A DNA stretch of 64,000 nt from Lentibacillus daqui (GTDB lineage: Bacteria; Bacillota; Bacilli; Bacillales; Amphibacillaceae). The notes under the pieces were generated by a model, which was not told the DNA's origin, made no database searches, and was given only the letters and a program-made list of their open reading frames with translations. The position numbers and the translations under genes are program-made. Below, in pieces: positions 33,242-41,645 of the stretch. Position 1 is the stretch's first letter. The number at the start of each line of letters is the position of its first letter. The DNA is taken from the NCBI RefSeq assembly GCF_027186265.1, contig NZ_CP114176.1, positions 3,596,001 through 3,660,000 of the forward strand, written 5' to 3'.

Positions 33242-34879
33242 ATGAAAGCAAAATTAATCGACTGGCCTACGTTTATTGGTGCAATCGTGTTAATTCTGCT
33301 TGTATCCATTCCACTGGCGGTTTTTCCAGAGCAAGGCGGAAAAGTAGTTGACATGGCAAATGAATTTATGACCGGTAATTTCGGTGTTTTATATTTACTA
33401 GTCGGGCTGAGTGCTTTCGCCTTTTTACTTTTTGTCGCTTTTAGTAAAAACGGACATGTTAAACTGGGAAGTGAAGAAGATGAAAGGGAGTTTGGCACTT
33501 TTTCTTGGGCGGCGATGCTGTTTGCCGCGGGGATTGGATCGAGTATTCTTTATTGGGGAATGATTGAGTGGGCTTATTATTATCAAGGCCCGCCATTTGG
33601 AATTGCCCCCGAATCAAAAGAGGCGATCGAGTGGGCATCTTCCTATGGGATGTTTCACTGGGGTCCTATCGCTTGGGCTATTTATACATTACCGGCGCTA
33701 CCCATCGCCTACTTCTATTACGTACGAAGGAAGCCCGTTTTAAAAATCAGTGAGGCTGTCAGACCAGTTATTGGCCGCCAAGCTGATGGGCCGCTTGGTG
33801 TTGTTATTGATGTGTTATTTATGTTTGGATTGATGGGTGGTGCAGGTACTACATTGGCACTTGGAGCGCCCATGATAGCTGAAGGAGTACATGATTTAAT
33901 TGGAATCCCAATCACCATTTGGTTAAAAATCGCTATCATCCTCTTTTGTACCATTATTTTTGCATTAAGTGCCTATTCGGGGCTAAATAGAGGAATCAAG
34001 GTGCTAAGTGATGTCAATATATGGCTGGCTATTTTTATTTTGTTATTTATCTTTTTGTTCGGACCAACATTATTTATTAGTCAAACAACCTTCACAAGTA
34101 TCGGGATGATTGTTGATAACTTTTTTCATATGGCGACTTGGCTGGAACCGTTTGGAAACTTGGCCGGCTTTAAAGAAACCGGCTTTCCCGAATCCTGGAC
34201 TATTTTTTATTGGGCGTGGTGGGTAGTTTATGCGCCTTTTGTTGGTTTATTTGTTGCCAGGATATCACGAGGCAGGACGATTCGGGAAATGATTCTCGGG
34301 ACAATGATCTATGGTACCATTGGATGCATTTTGTTTTTCGGGATTATGGGGAACTTTGGACTGTATTTACAGTTAACCGGAAATTTTGATGTGATTGGTT
34401 TTATGAATGAACATGGTGCCTCGGCTGCCATCATTCAAATATTGCACCAGCTGCCAATGCCAATTATCATGGTCGCATTATTTACCATCCTGGCGATTAT
34501 CTTTTTGGCGACAACATTCGACTCATCCTCTTATATTCTTGCAGCGGTTGTACAAAAGGAAGTTCGGTCGGAGCCATTACGCTGGAACCGTTTATTTTGG
34601 GCCTTTACATTATGTTTGCTACCACTCGTATTGATGATTGTCGGCGGGCTAAAAACACTGCAAACCGCTAGCATCGTTGCCGGGTTTCCCGTTATCTTTA
34701 TCATGTTCCTGCTTGCATGGTCATTCATGAAAGCTTCCAACAGCGATATCAAGGAGTCGGAAGATTATGAAACCCCTACCATTTATATTGATCGAAAAAA
34801 GATTCAGGAACAAATTCGTAAGCGCCGGAAGAAACGTTCTGCATTAGAGGCGTTTGAAGATAAGAATACGGATGATTAA
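33242..34879 (+). CDS. BCCT family betaine/carnitine/choline transporter
   Basis: This 545-aa secondary transporter has 12 helices and takes up trimethylammonium compounds, usually with Na+. It shows the BCCT tryptophan signatures AAGIGSSILYWGMIEWAYY and WTIFYWAWWVVYAPFVGLFVARISRGRTIRE, and an N-terminal IDWPTFIGAIVL. A charged C-terminal tail (RKKIQEQIRKRRKKRSALEAFE) resembles the osmosensing basic tail of BetP/OpuD. AAAGAGGTGAG precedes the ATG. The divergent carnitine genes suggest L-carnitine as the main substrate. The glycine betaine made from it would act as osmoprotectant. Confidence 0.92.
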   Translation: MKAKLIDWPTFIGAIVLILLVSIPLAVFPEQGGKVVDMANEFMTGNFGVLYLLVGLSAFAFLLFVAFSKNGHVKLGSEEDEREFGTFSWAAMLFAAGIGSSILYWGMIEWAYYYQGPPFGIAPESKEAIEWASSYGMFHWGPIAWAIYTLPALPIAYFYYVRRKPVLKISEAVRPVIGRQADGPLGVVIDVLFMFGLMGGAGTTLALGAPMIAEGVHDLIGIPITIWLKIAIILFCTIIFALSAYSGLNRGIKVLSDVNIWLAIFILLFIFLFGPTLFISQTTFTSIGMIVDNFFHMATWLEPFGNLAGFKETGFPESWTIFYWAWWVVYAPFVGLFVARISRGRTIREMILGTMIYGTIGCILFFGIMGNFGLYLQLTGNFDVIGFMNEHGASAAIIQILHQLPMPIIMVALFTILAIIFLATTFDSSSYILAAVVQKEVRSEPLRWNRLFWAFTLCLLPLVLMIVGGLKTLQTASIVAGFPVIFIMFLLAWSFMKASNSDIKESEDYETPTIYIDRKKIQEQIRKRRKKRSALEAFEDKNTDD

Positions 34880-34924
34880 GCAAAAAATGAAGTCCGTTCA
34901 TTTCAAGGCCTAATTCGACTATAG

Positions 34925-34965
34925 AAAAAAGTCGGCAAGCCATATTAACAGGCTTGCCGGCTTTA
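34925..34965. terminator. Bidirectional terminator between BCCT and partition genes
   Basis: AAAGTCGGCAAGCC and GGCTTGCCGGCTTT form a GC-rich stem of about 13 bp. The minus-strand side runs into TTTTTTC, so it mainly ends the partition operon, and it is also 46 bp past the BCCT stop. Confidence 0.8.
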
Positions 34966-35556
34966 TCGGTTCATTCGGGAAAAGAAATCGCCAAGTGGAT
35001 TATCGTCTTCTTCCTGCGCACCTTCTTCTGGATCTGGAAATTCATCCAGGCTATCCATCGTCAAATCATCAAGCGCATCATCATTACCCATGGACGTAGA
35101 TTCGGACGTAGATTCCATTTGTTCCGCCGGTTGTATCGGTTCAGGCTCAAATTCCTCAGGGATGGTTGTCATTGCTGCTTCCTCCTGCAGATACAATGCC
35201 TCATCAATATTGGGCCTGTTACTGTTTAACGCCGCCAACAGTGAAGTTGCCCGTCTTGGGTCATTGATCAACTGATACAATATACTGCCAATCAGCGCCT
35301 CTGAGTGTTCGTGTTTCAGCCAGCTCTTTTGTTCCTTTGTTAATTGTTTTGGGAGTGGAATGGTGACTGTTTCACGCTCTCTTACAACTGTTTCATTGAC
35401 CCCTTTTAGCACAAATTGGGCAATCCGGCTGGAAAAATTTCTCCGCTCCGTTTTTTTTAACCGCTGTAATTGCTTTAATAGATAATCAGGTGTATCAGAG
35501 GGGATACGAAAGGTTATCGATTGTCCCCGTTCAATACTTTTTCTCTCACCCATCAT
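34963..35556 (-). CDS. ParR-like DNA-binding partner of the ParM homologue
   Basis: This 197-aa protein follows the actin-like gene by 6 bp. The N-terminal part (GQSITFRIPSDTPDYLLKQLQRL) has the strand-helix pattern of a ribbon-helix-helix DNA-binding domain, as in ParR adaptors. The middle is helical and basic. The last 70 residues are strongly acidic (EFEPEPIQPAEQ, DDALDDLTMDSLDEF, EEGAQEEDDN) and end in a short amphipathic GDFFSRMNR. In ParR the C-terminus docks to the filament tip; the ParM homologue here has a basic tail. The function is inferred from position and fold pattern, not from direct homology. Confidence 0.68.
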   Translation of the reverse strand: MMGERKSIERGQSITFRIPSDTPDYLLKQLQRLKKTERRNFSSRIAQFVLKGVNETVVRERETVTIPLPKQLTKEQKSWLKHEHSEALIGSILYQLINDPRRATSLLAALNSNRPNIDEALYLQEEAAMTTIPEEFEPEPIQPAEQMESTSESTSMGNDDALDDLTMDSLDEFPDPEEGAQEEDDNPLGDFFSRMNR

Positions 35557-35562
35557 ATCACC

Positions 35563-36774
35563 CTATTTTTGTTTCGCTGCTACTTTTGTCTCTTCCTTAA
35601 CAGCTTGTTTTGGTGCCTGGTTCTTTGCTTGATCTTGTGGCTGTGCTTGTTTACCGATAAATTGGGAAATCAGCTTGTAATAAGCATTCGCCATCATCCA
35701 GATACTTTCATTTTCATTCTCAAAAAACTCAATGTTAAATCCATCCAGCTTATTGTTTAATGCCTTCAGGTAATCCTTTAGCACCGCTGAACCGCCACCA
35801 ACAAAATAGCAAATCTCAGACTGCGAATTTTTCGCCCAAGTATTTCTCAAGAAACGATATTCCTTTTTCGCCAATTCCAAAAGAATATGATCGGTAATAT
35901 CATGTACACTTGTTCTGCTGCCCTTAACCATGATGTGATGCCGGTCATTTTTTCTGGTAATGATATCGACAACATCACGTCTGCTGTCCAATTCAACACC
36001 ATGTTTCTTCCGGATTTCTTCACGAATGGATTCCAATGATTCTGCAACACCCAAGTTGAATCCTTGTGCCTTATCATCATCTACATTACGATTTCTAATT
36101 ACTGCAATATCTGTGGAAAGTCCACCAATGTCTTGAATTAAAATTTGCTTGTCAATCAGATCTTTATTGATTACTTTTAAATCATTATCCATAATCAGGT
36201 TGACATATGCTGCAAACCCTTCAGGATAAACCTTTACTTCATCAAATTTAATATTTACTTTTTTTCCTTGGTATCGCGGTGTAACTAAAAATTCAACTTG
36301 ATGTACCGATCCCAACAGTTGTGAACGATAACCAACGTCTTTACCTTCCTTTACCTCTCTTAGCGGCAATCCTGTACCTAATGTATAGCGTGCATCAATC
36401 ACATTTTCTCTCGTTTCACTAAATTCACCACTGCTCACCGCATCAAGCGCAATGGATGCGAACAGCATAATCAGGGTTTGGTCCTCTTCTGATTTGCTGC
36501 TGCCCGGATCAAGTTCGAATGAATTATCCGTTTTTGTTGCCAGGTTCCCAACCCGGTAAATCGCATTATTTTCTTCCAAAGCAGGGGAGTGGATCCGAAT
36601 ATGTAAATTATCAACCGGATCTTTTTCATCCAATTCCTCGATACCGATAACAGGACGATCCTCCACATCATGTGCAATTACATTTGGGATATATAGTTCA
36701 CTTTCCAATTTACCAAAATTGGCTTTGACTGCATCATTACCAACATCAACGGCTGCAATTCTTGATTTTGTCAT
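35563..36774 (-). CDS. ParM/StbA-family actin-like partition ATPase
   Basis: This 403-aa bacterial actin is predicted to polymerise with ATP and push DNA copies apart. Phosphate loop 1 is DVGNDAVKANFG (Asp10, Lys17), phosphate loop 2 is DIGGLSTDIAVI (Asp215), and the adenosine motif is VGGGSAVLKDYL (about 325-336). Residues 376-403 form a Gln/Lys/Ala tail (KNQAPKQAVKEETKVAAKQK) not present in R1 ParM. ATAGGAGGG lies at good distance before the ATG. It is first in a two-gene operon, preceded by a 1.6-kb gene-poor region with repeats. ParM genes are usually plasmid-borne; the flanking metabolic genes here look chromosomal. Confidence 0.85.
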   Translation of the reverse strand: MTKSRIAAVDVGNDAVKANFGKLESELYIPNVIAHDVEDRPVIGIEELDEKDPVDNLHIRIHSPALEENNAIYRVGNLATKTDNSFELDPGSSKSEEDQTLIMLFASIALDAVSSGEFSETRENVIDARYTLGTGLPLREVKEGKDVGYRSQLLGSVHQVEFLVTPRYQGKKVNIKFDEVKVYPEGFAAYVNLIMDNDLKVINKDLIDKQILIQDIGGLSTDIAVIRNRNVDDDKAQGFNLGVAESLESIREEIRKKHGVELDSRRDVVDIITRKNDRHHIMVKGSRTSVHDITDHILLELAKKEYRFLRNTWAKNSQSEICYFVGGGSAVLKDYLKALNNKLDGFNIEFFENENESIWMMANAYYKLISQFIGKQAQPQDQAKNQAPKQAVKEETKVAAKQK

Positions 36775-36798
36775 AAGGTTAAATTCCCTCCTATTTAA

Positions 36799-36828
36799 TC
36801 TATTACTCTTACAAGAATAATAGATTTA
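36799..36828. promoter_or_regulatory. Inverted repeat in the parM leader
   Basis: AATCTATT and AATAGATT pair around CTCTTAC-type sequence immediately upstream of the parM ribosome site. It could be an autoregulatory operator or a leader hairpin; the binding protein is unknown. Confidence 0.4.
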
Positions 36829-36873
36829 CCAAAAATAATCAATCAGACTTTTATCATGTTTTCTTTAACGCTT

Positions 36874-37025
36874 GCATGCACACAATTTGCACACAGCTTT
36901 GTGCCAATATGTATACACTTTTGTATTCATGTAATCCCATTCGTAAACTTTTATGTTTTCATTTTTGCATACAAGAACACATTTTTTGTCCACTTGTGTT
37001 CACAAAAGTAAACATGTATGCAATT
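36874..37025. repeat. Candidate parC-like centromere, cluster 1
   Basis: Upstream of parM, about 150 bp are packed with related short elements. TGCACACA occurs at 36877 and 36888 (11 bp apart), followed by TTGTGCCA, TGTATACA, TTGTATTCATG, GCATACAAGAACACA (36967-36981), TTGTGTTCACAA, and GTAAACATGTATGCA. In type II plasmid systems the centromere lies in this position, upstream of parM, and binds ParR. The elements recur in cluster 2 (38105-38269). Confidence 0.5.
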
Positions 37026-37276
37026 AACGCAAACATAGATTTTGCAGACTTTAAGGTGGCGAAAATATATGAATATTATTTAGCTATCATAACAGGCAGG
37101 GTTATATTTTTTTTACATGCGACAAAAAAGGAATATATGACAGCAATTTTACTGTTTCTACAAATTCATACAAAAAACGCCCCAAGGTGACCCCGACACA
37201 AGAGAAAGAGAGAGTTTTGTTTTATCTGTAAAACTGTTCTTAGATTAAGATTTCATTAAATAAGGTGGGGTCTAAC

Positions 37277-37320
37277 TAACGTCAATATATTATTAAAGCA
37301 ATGATCAATGTTTGACGTTA
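37277..37320. repeat. Inverted repeat TAACGTCAA/TTGACGTTA
   Basis: A perfect 9-bp inverted repeat with a 26-bp centre lies in the gene-poor region. Nothing else is clear in 37026-38104: only a weak 42-codon frame at 37670-37798 (product would include VVKNAAPLCTSPELVWPAYQ), without a ribosome site, and possible debris around 37560-37680. The region may be remnant DNA that came with the partition genes. Confidence 0.5.
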
Positions 37321-38104
37321 TTTGTCGATTTATCTTTCACAATGAAAATCTCTATTTATTTGAGAGAAAACATCATTATAAGACTTTTTTTCTGTAATTA
37401 CTTTTCAGCCAGTAACATGAATGTCGAATTAGTTCTTCCATTTCATTGTAAGTGGTAAAAATGATTGAGATTATCAAAAAAGGTAAGGTGATGTCATATA
37501 AAGTTGAAATGTGGAAGTTTTTATCACGAATGTATGTGTAGCATTCCGATACCTCTAACGGTGGCAAATGGAAACACAGATGTTGCGGAAAATGTCGTGG
37601 TTGATATTGGAATATATATGCAGCACATCACAGCCATATGGTATTTATTGATTAAACCACATCCTGTAGATGAAAACTAACCATCGGTGGGGAGATGAGG
37701 TGGTAAAGAACGCAGCGCCTTTATGTACTTCACCGGAACTAGTATGGCCTGCTTACCAATTCCTGATAAGTGAGGTCTTGCCTCTTGCAGAATTTTAGCT
37801 ATTATTGTCTACCAAAATAAAATCAAATACTTGCTAAATATTTCAACCTCCGCAATATTTGACATATATTTCACCTGAACTGTTTAGGATGAGTAGAGTA
37901 GAGAAATAGAAGTGGACAAATTCAATGATGATTCGACAACTGATATGATTTATCAATAACTTCAACACATACTAATTACTTATCATACCTTCAATAGGTT
38001 AAAACAAATCAGCTTGACTATGAAGATCTATACTCTTACATGCTGACAAATGTTTTTCATATATCACGTCTGGACCAATCAAAGTTCCCTGCCAGCGTAA
38101 CGGG

Positions 38105-38269
38105 TTGTATTTGAATACAATGTCGTACACTGCATCACACCGGATTGCAAGCTTTCTTGTACACATGTAAACATATTTGTACACCCAAAGCAAACGAATT
38201 TGTGTACAAGAATACAAAACGCGTCTACAAAAATACATTATTGTATACAAGTATGCAATAATGTATTTT
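38105..38269. repeat. Candidate centromere-like cluster 2
   Basis: This cluster has near-palindrome TTGTATTTGAATACAA (38105-38120), CTTGTACACATGTAAACAT, TTTGTACACC, TTTGTGTACAAGAATACAAA (38199-38218), and a strong hairpin AAAATACATTATTG/CAATAATGTATTTT (38230-38243 and 38256-38269). ACAAGAAYACA and GTAAACAT are shared with cluster 1, 1.1 kb away. Confidence 0.5.
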
Positions 38270-38361
38270 AATTCTTTTAACAAATAATATATCTTAATCA
38301 ACTGCTTATTTCCTGATCAATTAATTAGGAGACTTTATTGTAGACTAATTGGAGGGAATTG

Positions 38362-38404
38362 AATATATAAAGACGCATCTTGTTAAGATGCGTCTTTATA
38401 TATT
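38362..38404 (-). terminator. Very strong hairpin at the end of rlmN
   Basis: Two perfect 20-nt arms (AATATATAAAGACGCATCTT and its complement) are joined by a 3-nt loop. The right arm overlaps the last base of the rlmN stop codon. An AU-rich rather than poly-U tail follows, but the stem itself should terminate transcription of either strand. Confidence 0.75.
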
Positions 38405-39471
38405 CAGCCAACATTTTTCTTTTTTATTTGCTTACTGCGCAACTGACCGCATGCGGCATCGATATCCGCACCATTTTCCCAGCGTACACCACAGTTTATA
38501 CCATGCTTCTTTAATGTTTCAAAGAAAGTTTGAATAGATTCCTTTTCACTACGTTGGTATTGGTTATGTTCATCAACTGGATTATAGGGTATCAGATTAA
38601 CATATGTCAGATGGCGCTTATCCCGAAGTAATCTGGCAAGCTGTTCCGCCTCTTCTACATGATCATTTACATCCCGAAGCATGATGTATTCATACGTAAT
38701 CCGGCGATTGACTTTATCCAAATAATAATCAACTGCTTTCATTAATTTTTCAATTGGGAAAGCCTTATTGATTTTCATTATTTTAGTCCGCAATTCATTA
38801 TTCGGTGCATGTAGGGAAATGGCTAAATTCACTTGCAGACCGGTATCGGCAAACTCATATATTTTATGAGCTAGTCCACTGGTCGAAACAGTTATGTGTC
38901 TGGCACCAATGCAAAGTCCCTTATCATCGTTTACAACACGTAAAAAGTCAATCAAATTGGTGAAATTGTCAAATGGCTCCCCAATTCCCATCACGACAAT
39001 ATGACTGACCCGCTCGCCGTCACCTTGTTCATCAAGATGCTTTTGCACGTTCATGATCTGTTCCACAATTTCGCCGCTGGAAAGGTCGCGGTTTTTTCTT
39101 AGTAATCCACTAGCGCAAAATGTACAGCCAATATTACAGCCAACCTGCGTTGTAACACAGACCGATAATCCATAATTAAATCGCATTAACACTGTTTCAA
39201 TTAAGTTACCGTCTTGTAATTTGAACAGGAACTTTTTCGTTCCATCTGCAGACTCCTGTCTAATCTCTTCTTCTAACGTATGGAGCACAAAATTTTCCTC
39301 TAACAATGCAATACAATCTTTATTGACGTTTTTCATCTCCGAGAACTGTGTCACACGCTTCTTATATAACCAATTCCACACCTGTTGGGCACGAAATTTC
39401 CGTTGTCCTTGCTCTACCAGCCAAGCGGTCAGCTGGTCATAGGTTAATCCGTAGATGGATGGTTTGCTCAT
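38404..39471 (-). CDS. rlmN: Dual-specificity 23S rRNA/tRNA adenine-C2 methyltransferase RlmN
   Basis: This 355-aa radical-SAM enzyme methylates A2503 of 23S rRNA (and A37 of some tRNAs). The cluster motif is GCNIGCTFCASGL (Cx3Cx2C). The C-terminal resolving cysteine is in GADIDAACGQL. The N-terminus (YGLTYDQLTAWLVEQGQRKFRAQQVWNWLY) is the RlmN accessory domain. Length is standard. It appears monocistronic here. The array at 39587 occupies its divergent upstream region. Confidence 0.96.
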   Translation of the reverse strand: MSKPSIYGLTYDQLTAWLVEQGQRKFRAQQVWNWLYKKRVTQFSEMKNVNKDCIALLEENFVLHTLEEEIRQESADGTKKFLFKLQDGNLIETVLMRFNYGLSVCVTTQVGCNIGCTFCASGLLRKNRDLSSGEIVEQIMNVQKHLDEQGDGERVSHIVVMGIGEPFDNFTNLIDFLRVVNDDKGLCIGARHITVSTSGLAHKIYEFADTGLQVNLAISLHAPNNELRTKIMKINKAFPIEKLMKAVDYYLDKVNRRITYEYIMLRDVNDHVEEAEQLARLLRDKRHLTYVNLIPYNPVDEHNQYQRSEKESIQTFFETLKKHGINCGVRWENGADIDAACGQLRSKQIKKKNVG

Positions 39472-39586
39472 TGTATACCCTCATTTCAATACTATGCGTA
39501 TGTTACCAATACTATATTACTGAAAATACATCAATGGTGCAACCAGCCAAGCTAATCATAAGTTAGCATCAATCGATTTTGATGAT

Positions 39587-39757
39587 ATATCGACCTTGGA
39601 ATCCGAACATCGACTGAATTTGTGGTATTATCGACCTTAGTGTGCGAACATCGACCTAACCGACAAAAACATCGACCACATAGCCTAAATATCAACCCAA
39701 TTCATGAAAATATCAACCTTGGGAGTGAACATCAACCGATTCCGCGAAACTATACTC
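39587..39757 (-). repeat. Second phased array, GGTYGATRT words on the minus strand
   Basis: ATATCGACC, ACATCGACC, ATATCAACC and variants (reverse complement of GGTYGATRT) start at 39587, 39607, 39628, 39648, 39669, 39689, 39710 and 39729. A degenerate ninth lies near 39749. Intervals are 19-21 bp. The array fills the divergent region between rlmN and the luciferase-like gene. No promoter hexamers could be separated from it. Confidence 0.8.
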
Positions 39758-39838
39758 TTGGAGCAAGCATTATATTAGACCTCCCACATTGAAAGACGTA
39801 TCATTTCTTGTAAGGAATTATTACAAGGAGTGAATCAA

Positions 39839-40849
39839 ATGACTTCTAATAAAGCAAAAACTTTTCATCATATCCCACTATCTGTTTTGGATCTTTCCCC
39901 CATTAATGAGGGAAGCAACCCTGGTGAATCATTAGCCAATAGTACAGATTTAGCTCAGCATGTGGACAAATGGGGATTCAATCGTTATTGGCTGGCGGAA
40001 CATCACAATATGCCCGGAATTGCCAGCTCTGCAACATCTGTATTAATTGGCCACATTGCCGGGGCAACAAATCGTATTCGCGTTGGATCCGGTGGCATAA
40101 TGCTGCCAAACCATGCATCATTGGTGATCGCTGAACAATTTGGCACCTTGGAAACACTCTATCCTGGACGTATTGACCTGGGTCTTGGACGGGCACCAGG
40201 CAGTGATCAGGCAACCGCCTTTGCATTAAGACGAACATTAAATATGAGTGTAGAGGACTTTCCTTTACAGGTTGAGGAATTGCAAGGATATTTCGCAGGC
40301 ACTGAACGGGTTCATGCAGTTCCTGGTGAAGGATTGGATATTCCTATCTGGCTGCTTGGTTCCAGTGACTTTAGTGCACAGCTTTCTGCACATAAAGGAT
40401 TGCCATTCTCGTTTGCCAGTCACTTTTCACCGAATTACACCATTCCAGCGTTACATTTATACAGGGAGCGGTTCCAACCATCGAAGTCGCTTGAAAAGCC
40501 TTATGCTATGCTAGGTGTCAATGTTATTGCTGCAGATACGGATGAAGAAGCACAATATTTAGCAACGTCCCATCAGCAACAGTTTTTAAATATCCGCAAT
40601 GGACGCCCGGCGAAATTACAACCGCCAATTGAAGATACAAAAAACGCTTGGTCAGAAATGGAACAGGCGGCAGTTGCAAGTTCCATGGAATCACCTGCTA
40701 CCATTGTTGGCGGGCCGGAGACTGTGAAACGTGGTCTGGAAAGCTTTTTGGAACAGACCAAAGCCGATGAGTTCATTATCAGTTCGCAAATTTTTGACCA
40801 TCAAGCCCGTTTGCATTCGTATGAAGTTATCAGTGACTTGATGGATTAA
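39839..40849 (+). CDS. LLM-class flavin-dependent oxidoreductase
   Basis: This 336-aa protein of the bacterial-luciferase-like TIM-barrel family uses reduced flavin. It opens with IPLSVLDLSPINEGSNPGESLANS and contains YWLAEHHNMPGIASSATSVLIGHIAGATNRIRVGSGGIMLPNHASL, then YPGRIDLGLGRAPGSD, the signature of the MsnO8/YceB-like LLM group. Substrates of this group are mostly unknown. AAGGAG lies 8 nt before the ATG at 39839. It is monocistronic, with its own terminator. Confidence 0.9.
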   Translation: MTSNKAKTFHHIPLSVLDLSPINEGSNPGESLANSTDLAQHVDKWGFNRYWLAEHHNMPGIASSATSVLIGHIAGATNRIRVGSGGIMLPNHASLVIAEQFGTLETLYPGRIDLGLGRAPGSDQATAFALRRTLNMSVEDFPLQVEELQGYFAGTERVHAVPGEGLDIPIWLLGSSDFSAQLSAHKGLPFSFASHFSPNYTIPALHLYRERFQPSKSLEKPYAMLGVNVIAADTDEEAQYLATSHQQQFLNIRNGRPAKLQPPIEDTKNAWSEMEQAAVASSMESPATIVGGPETVKRGLESFLEQTKADEFIISSQIFDHQARLHSYEVISDLMD

Positions 40850-40900
40850 ACCTCTTATCATAAGCTTGGACATCAATGATATACTTCCTTAACCGAAGAA

Positions 40901-40936
40901 AAAAGGCATGATTTTTCAATATATCATGCTTTTTTC
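40901..40936. terminator. Bidirectional terminator
   Basis: AAAAGGCATGAT and ATCATGCTTTTTT pair around a 10-nt loop. It ends the luciferase-like gene (plus) and the SMR pair (minus, stop at 40941). Confidence 0.85.
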
Positions 40937-40940
40937 TATT

Positions 40941-41255
40941 TCAAGATAATGCCTTTAGTCCAACAACGCCAATAATGATCACTATTAAACTCAACATCCG
41001 AAAGTAACTTTTCGATTCCCCGAAAAATATCATATTTAAAAGCACCGCTCCTGCTGTACCGATGCCAATGAAGACGGCATAGGCAACACTAATCTGCAAA
41101 TATAAAAACGCCATGTATAAAAATGCAAATGACCCGCCAAGGCCACCCAGGTAAATAACCCCATTTTTCACTGTCCTTGCATGACTAAACAGCCTCAGTC
41201 CCAGCACGCCAATCACTTCAAACACTGCCGCCAATAATATATACATCCAACCCAT
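40941..41255 (-). CDS. SMR family efflux protein, second subunit
   Basis: This 104-aa four-helix protein has the small-multidrug-resistance pattern: GWMYILLAAVFEVIGVLGLRLFSHA with the essential membrane glutamate in FEVIG, and AYAVFIGIGTAGAVLLNMIFFGES. It overlaps the partner's stop by 1 bp (TAATG), so the two should be made together and probably form a heterodimeric exporter of YkkCD/YvdRS type. The substrate may be cationic drugs or guanidinium-like compounds; no guanidine riboswitch is seen upstream. Confidence 0.9.
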   Translation of the reverse strand: MGWMYILLAAVFEVIGVLGLRLFSHARTVKNGVIYLGGLGGSFAFLYMAFLYLQISVAYAVFIGIGTAGAVLLNMIFFGESKSYFRMLSLIVIIIGVVGLKALS

Positions 41256-41596
41256 TAGTTTGTTACTCCTTCTGTTTGTTGTTCATCGGAAAGTTTTAAG
41301 CCAACGACACCGGCAACGATAACTATCATAAACAAGATTTTTCCAGTGGTTAACTGTCGGTCAAAGAGAAATACATCCATCAGTGCTGTTCCAACTGTAC
41401 CTGCAGCAGCAAAAATAGCGTATACCGTACCTGTAGGGAGATTTTCACACGCCTTGGCAAGAAAGTGCAGATCAAATGGAATTACACACAAGATTAATAC
41501 CCAGTGCCACCACTCGGATGCAGTGTTAAATCCATACACCCACACTAATTCAAACAAACTTGTTAATACAACATATATCCATGATTTATTCAACAT
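41255..41596 (-). CDS. SMR family efflux protein, first subunit
   Basis: This 113-aa four-helix transporter subunit shows WIYVVLTSLFELVWVYGFN with the conserved glutamate, and GTVYAIFAAAGTVGTALMDVFLF. The frame opens further upstream, but GGAG lies 6 nt before the ATG at 41594-41596. It pairs with the downstream SMR gene and follows the tetR gene by 50 bp, with a TetR-type palindrome in that gap. Confidence 0.9.
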   Translation of the reverse strand: MLNKSWIYVVLTSLFELVWVYGFNTASEWWHWVLILCVIPFDLHFLAKACENLPTGTVYAIFAAAGTVGTALMDVFLFDRQLTTGKILFMIVIVAGVVGLKLSDEQQTEGVTN

Positions 41597-41610
41597 GTTC
41601 ACTCCATTCA

Positions 41611-41627
41611 TGACTGACAATCAGTCA
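41611..41627. promoter_or_regulatory. TetR-type operator upstream of the SMR pair
   Basis: TGACTGACAATCAGTCA is a perfect palindrome (7-bp arms, 3-bp centre). It lies between the tetR stop and the SMR start and nearly matches the site at 42241-42257. Confidence 0.65.
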
Positions 41628-41645
41628 CTATAAACTTAAAAAACA

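Noticed and set aside
36876..37190. 104-codon plus-strand frame across the candidate centromere
   Set aside because: It reads through the repeat elements, has a biased Cys/Tyr/His composition and no ribosome site.
37670..37798. 42-codon plus-strand frame in the gene-poor region
   Set aside because: No ribosome site and no recognisable family. It is kept only as part of the description of the region.
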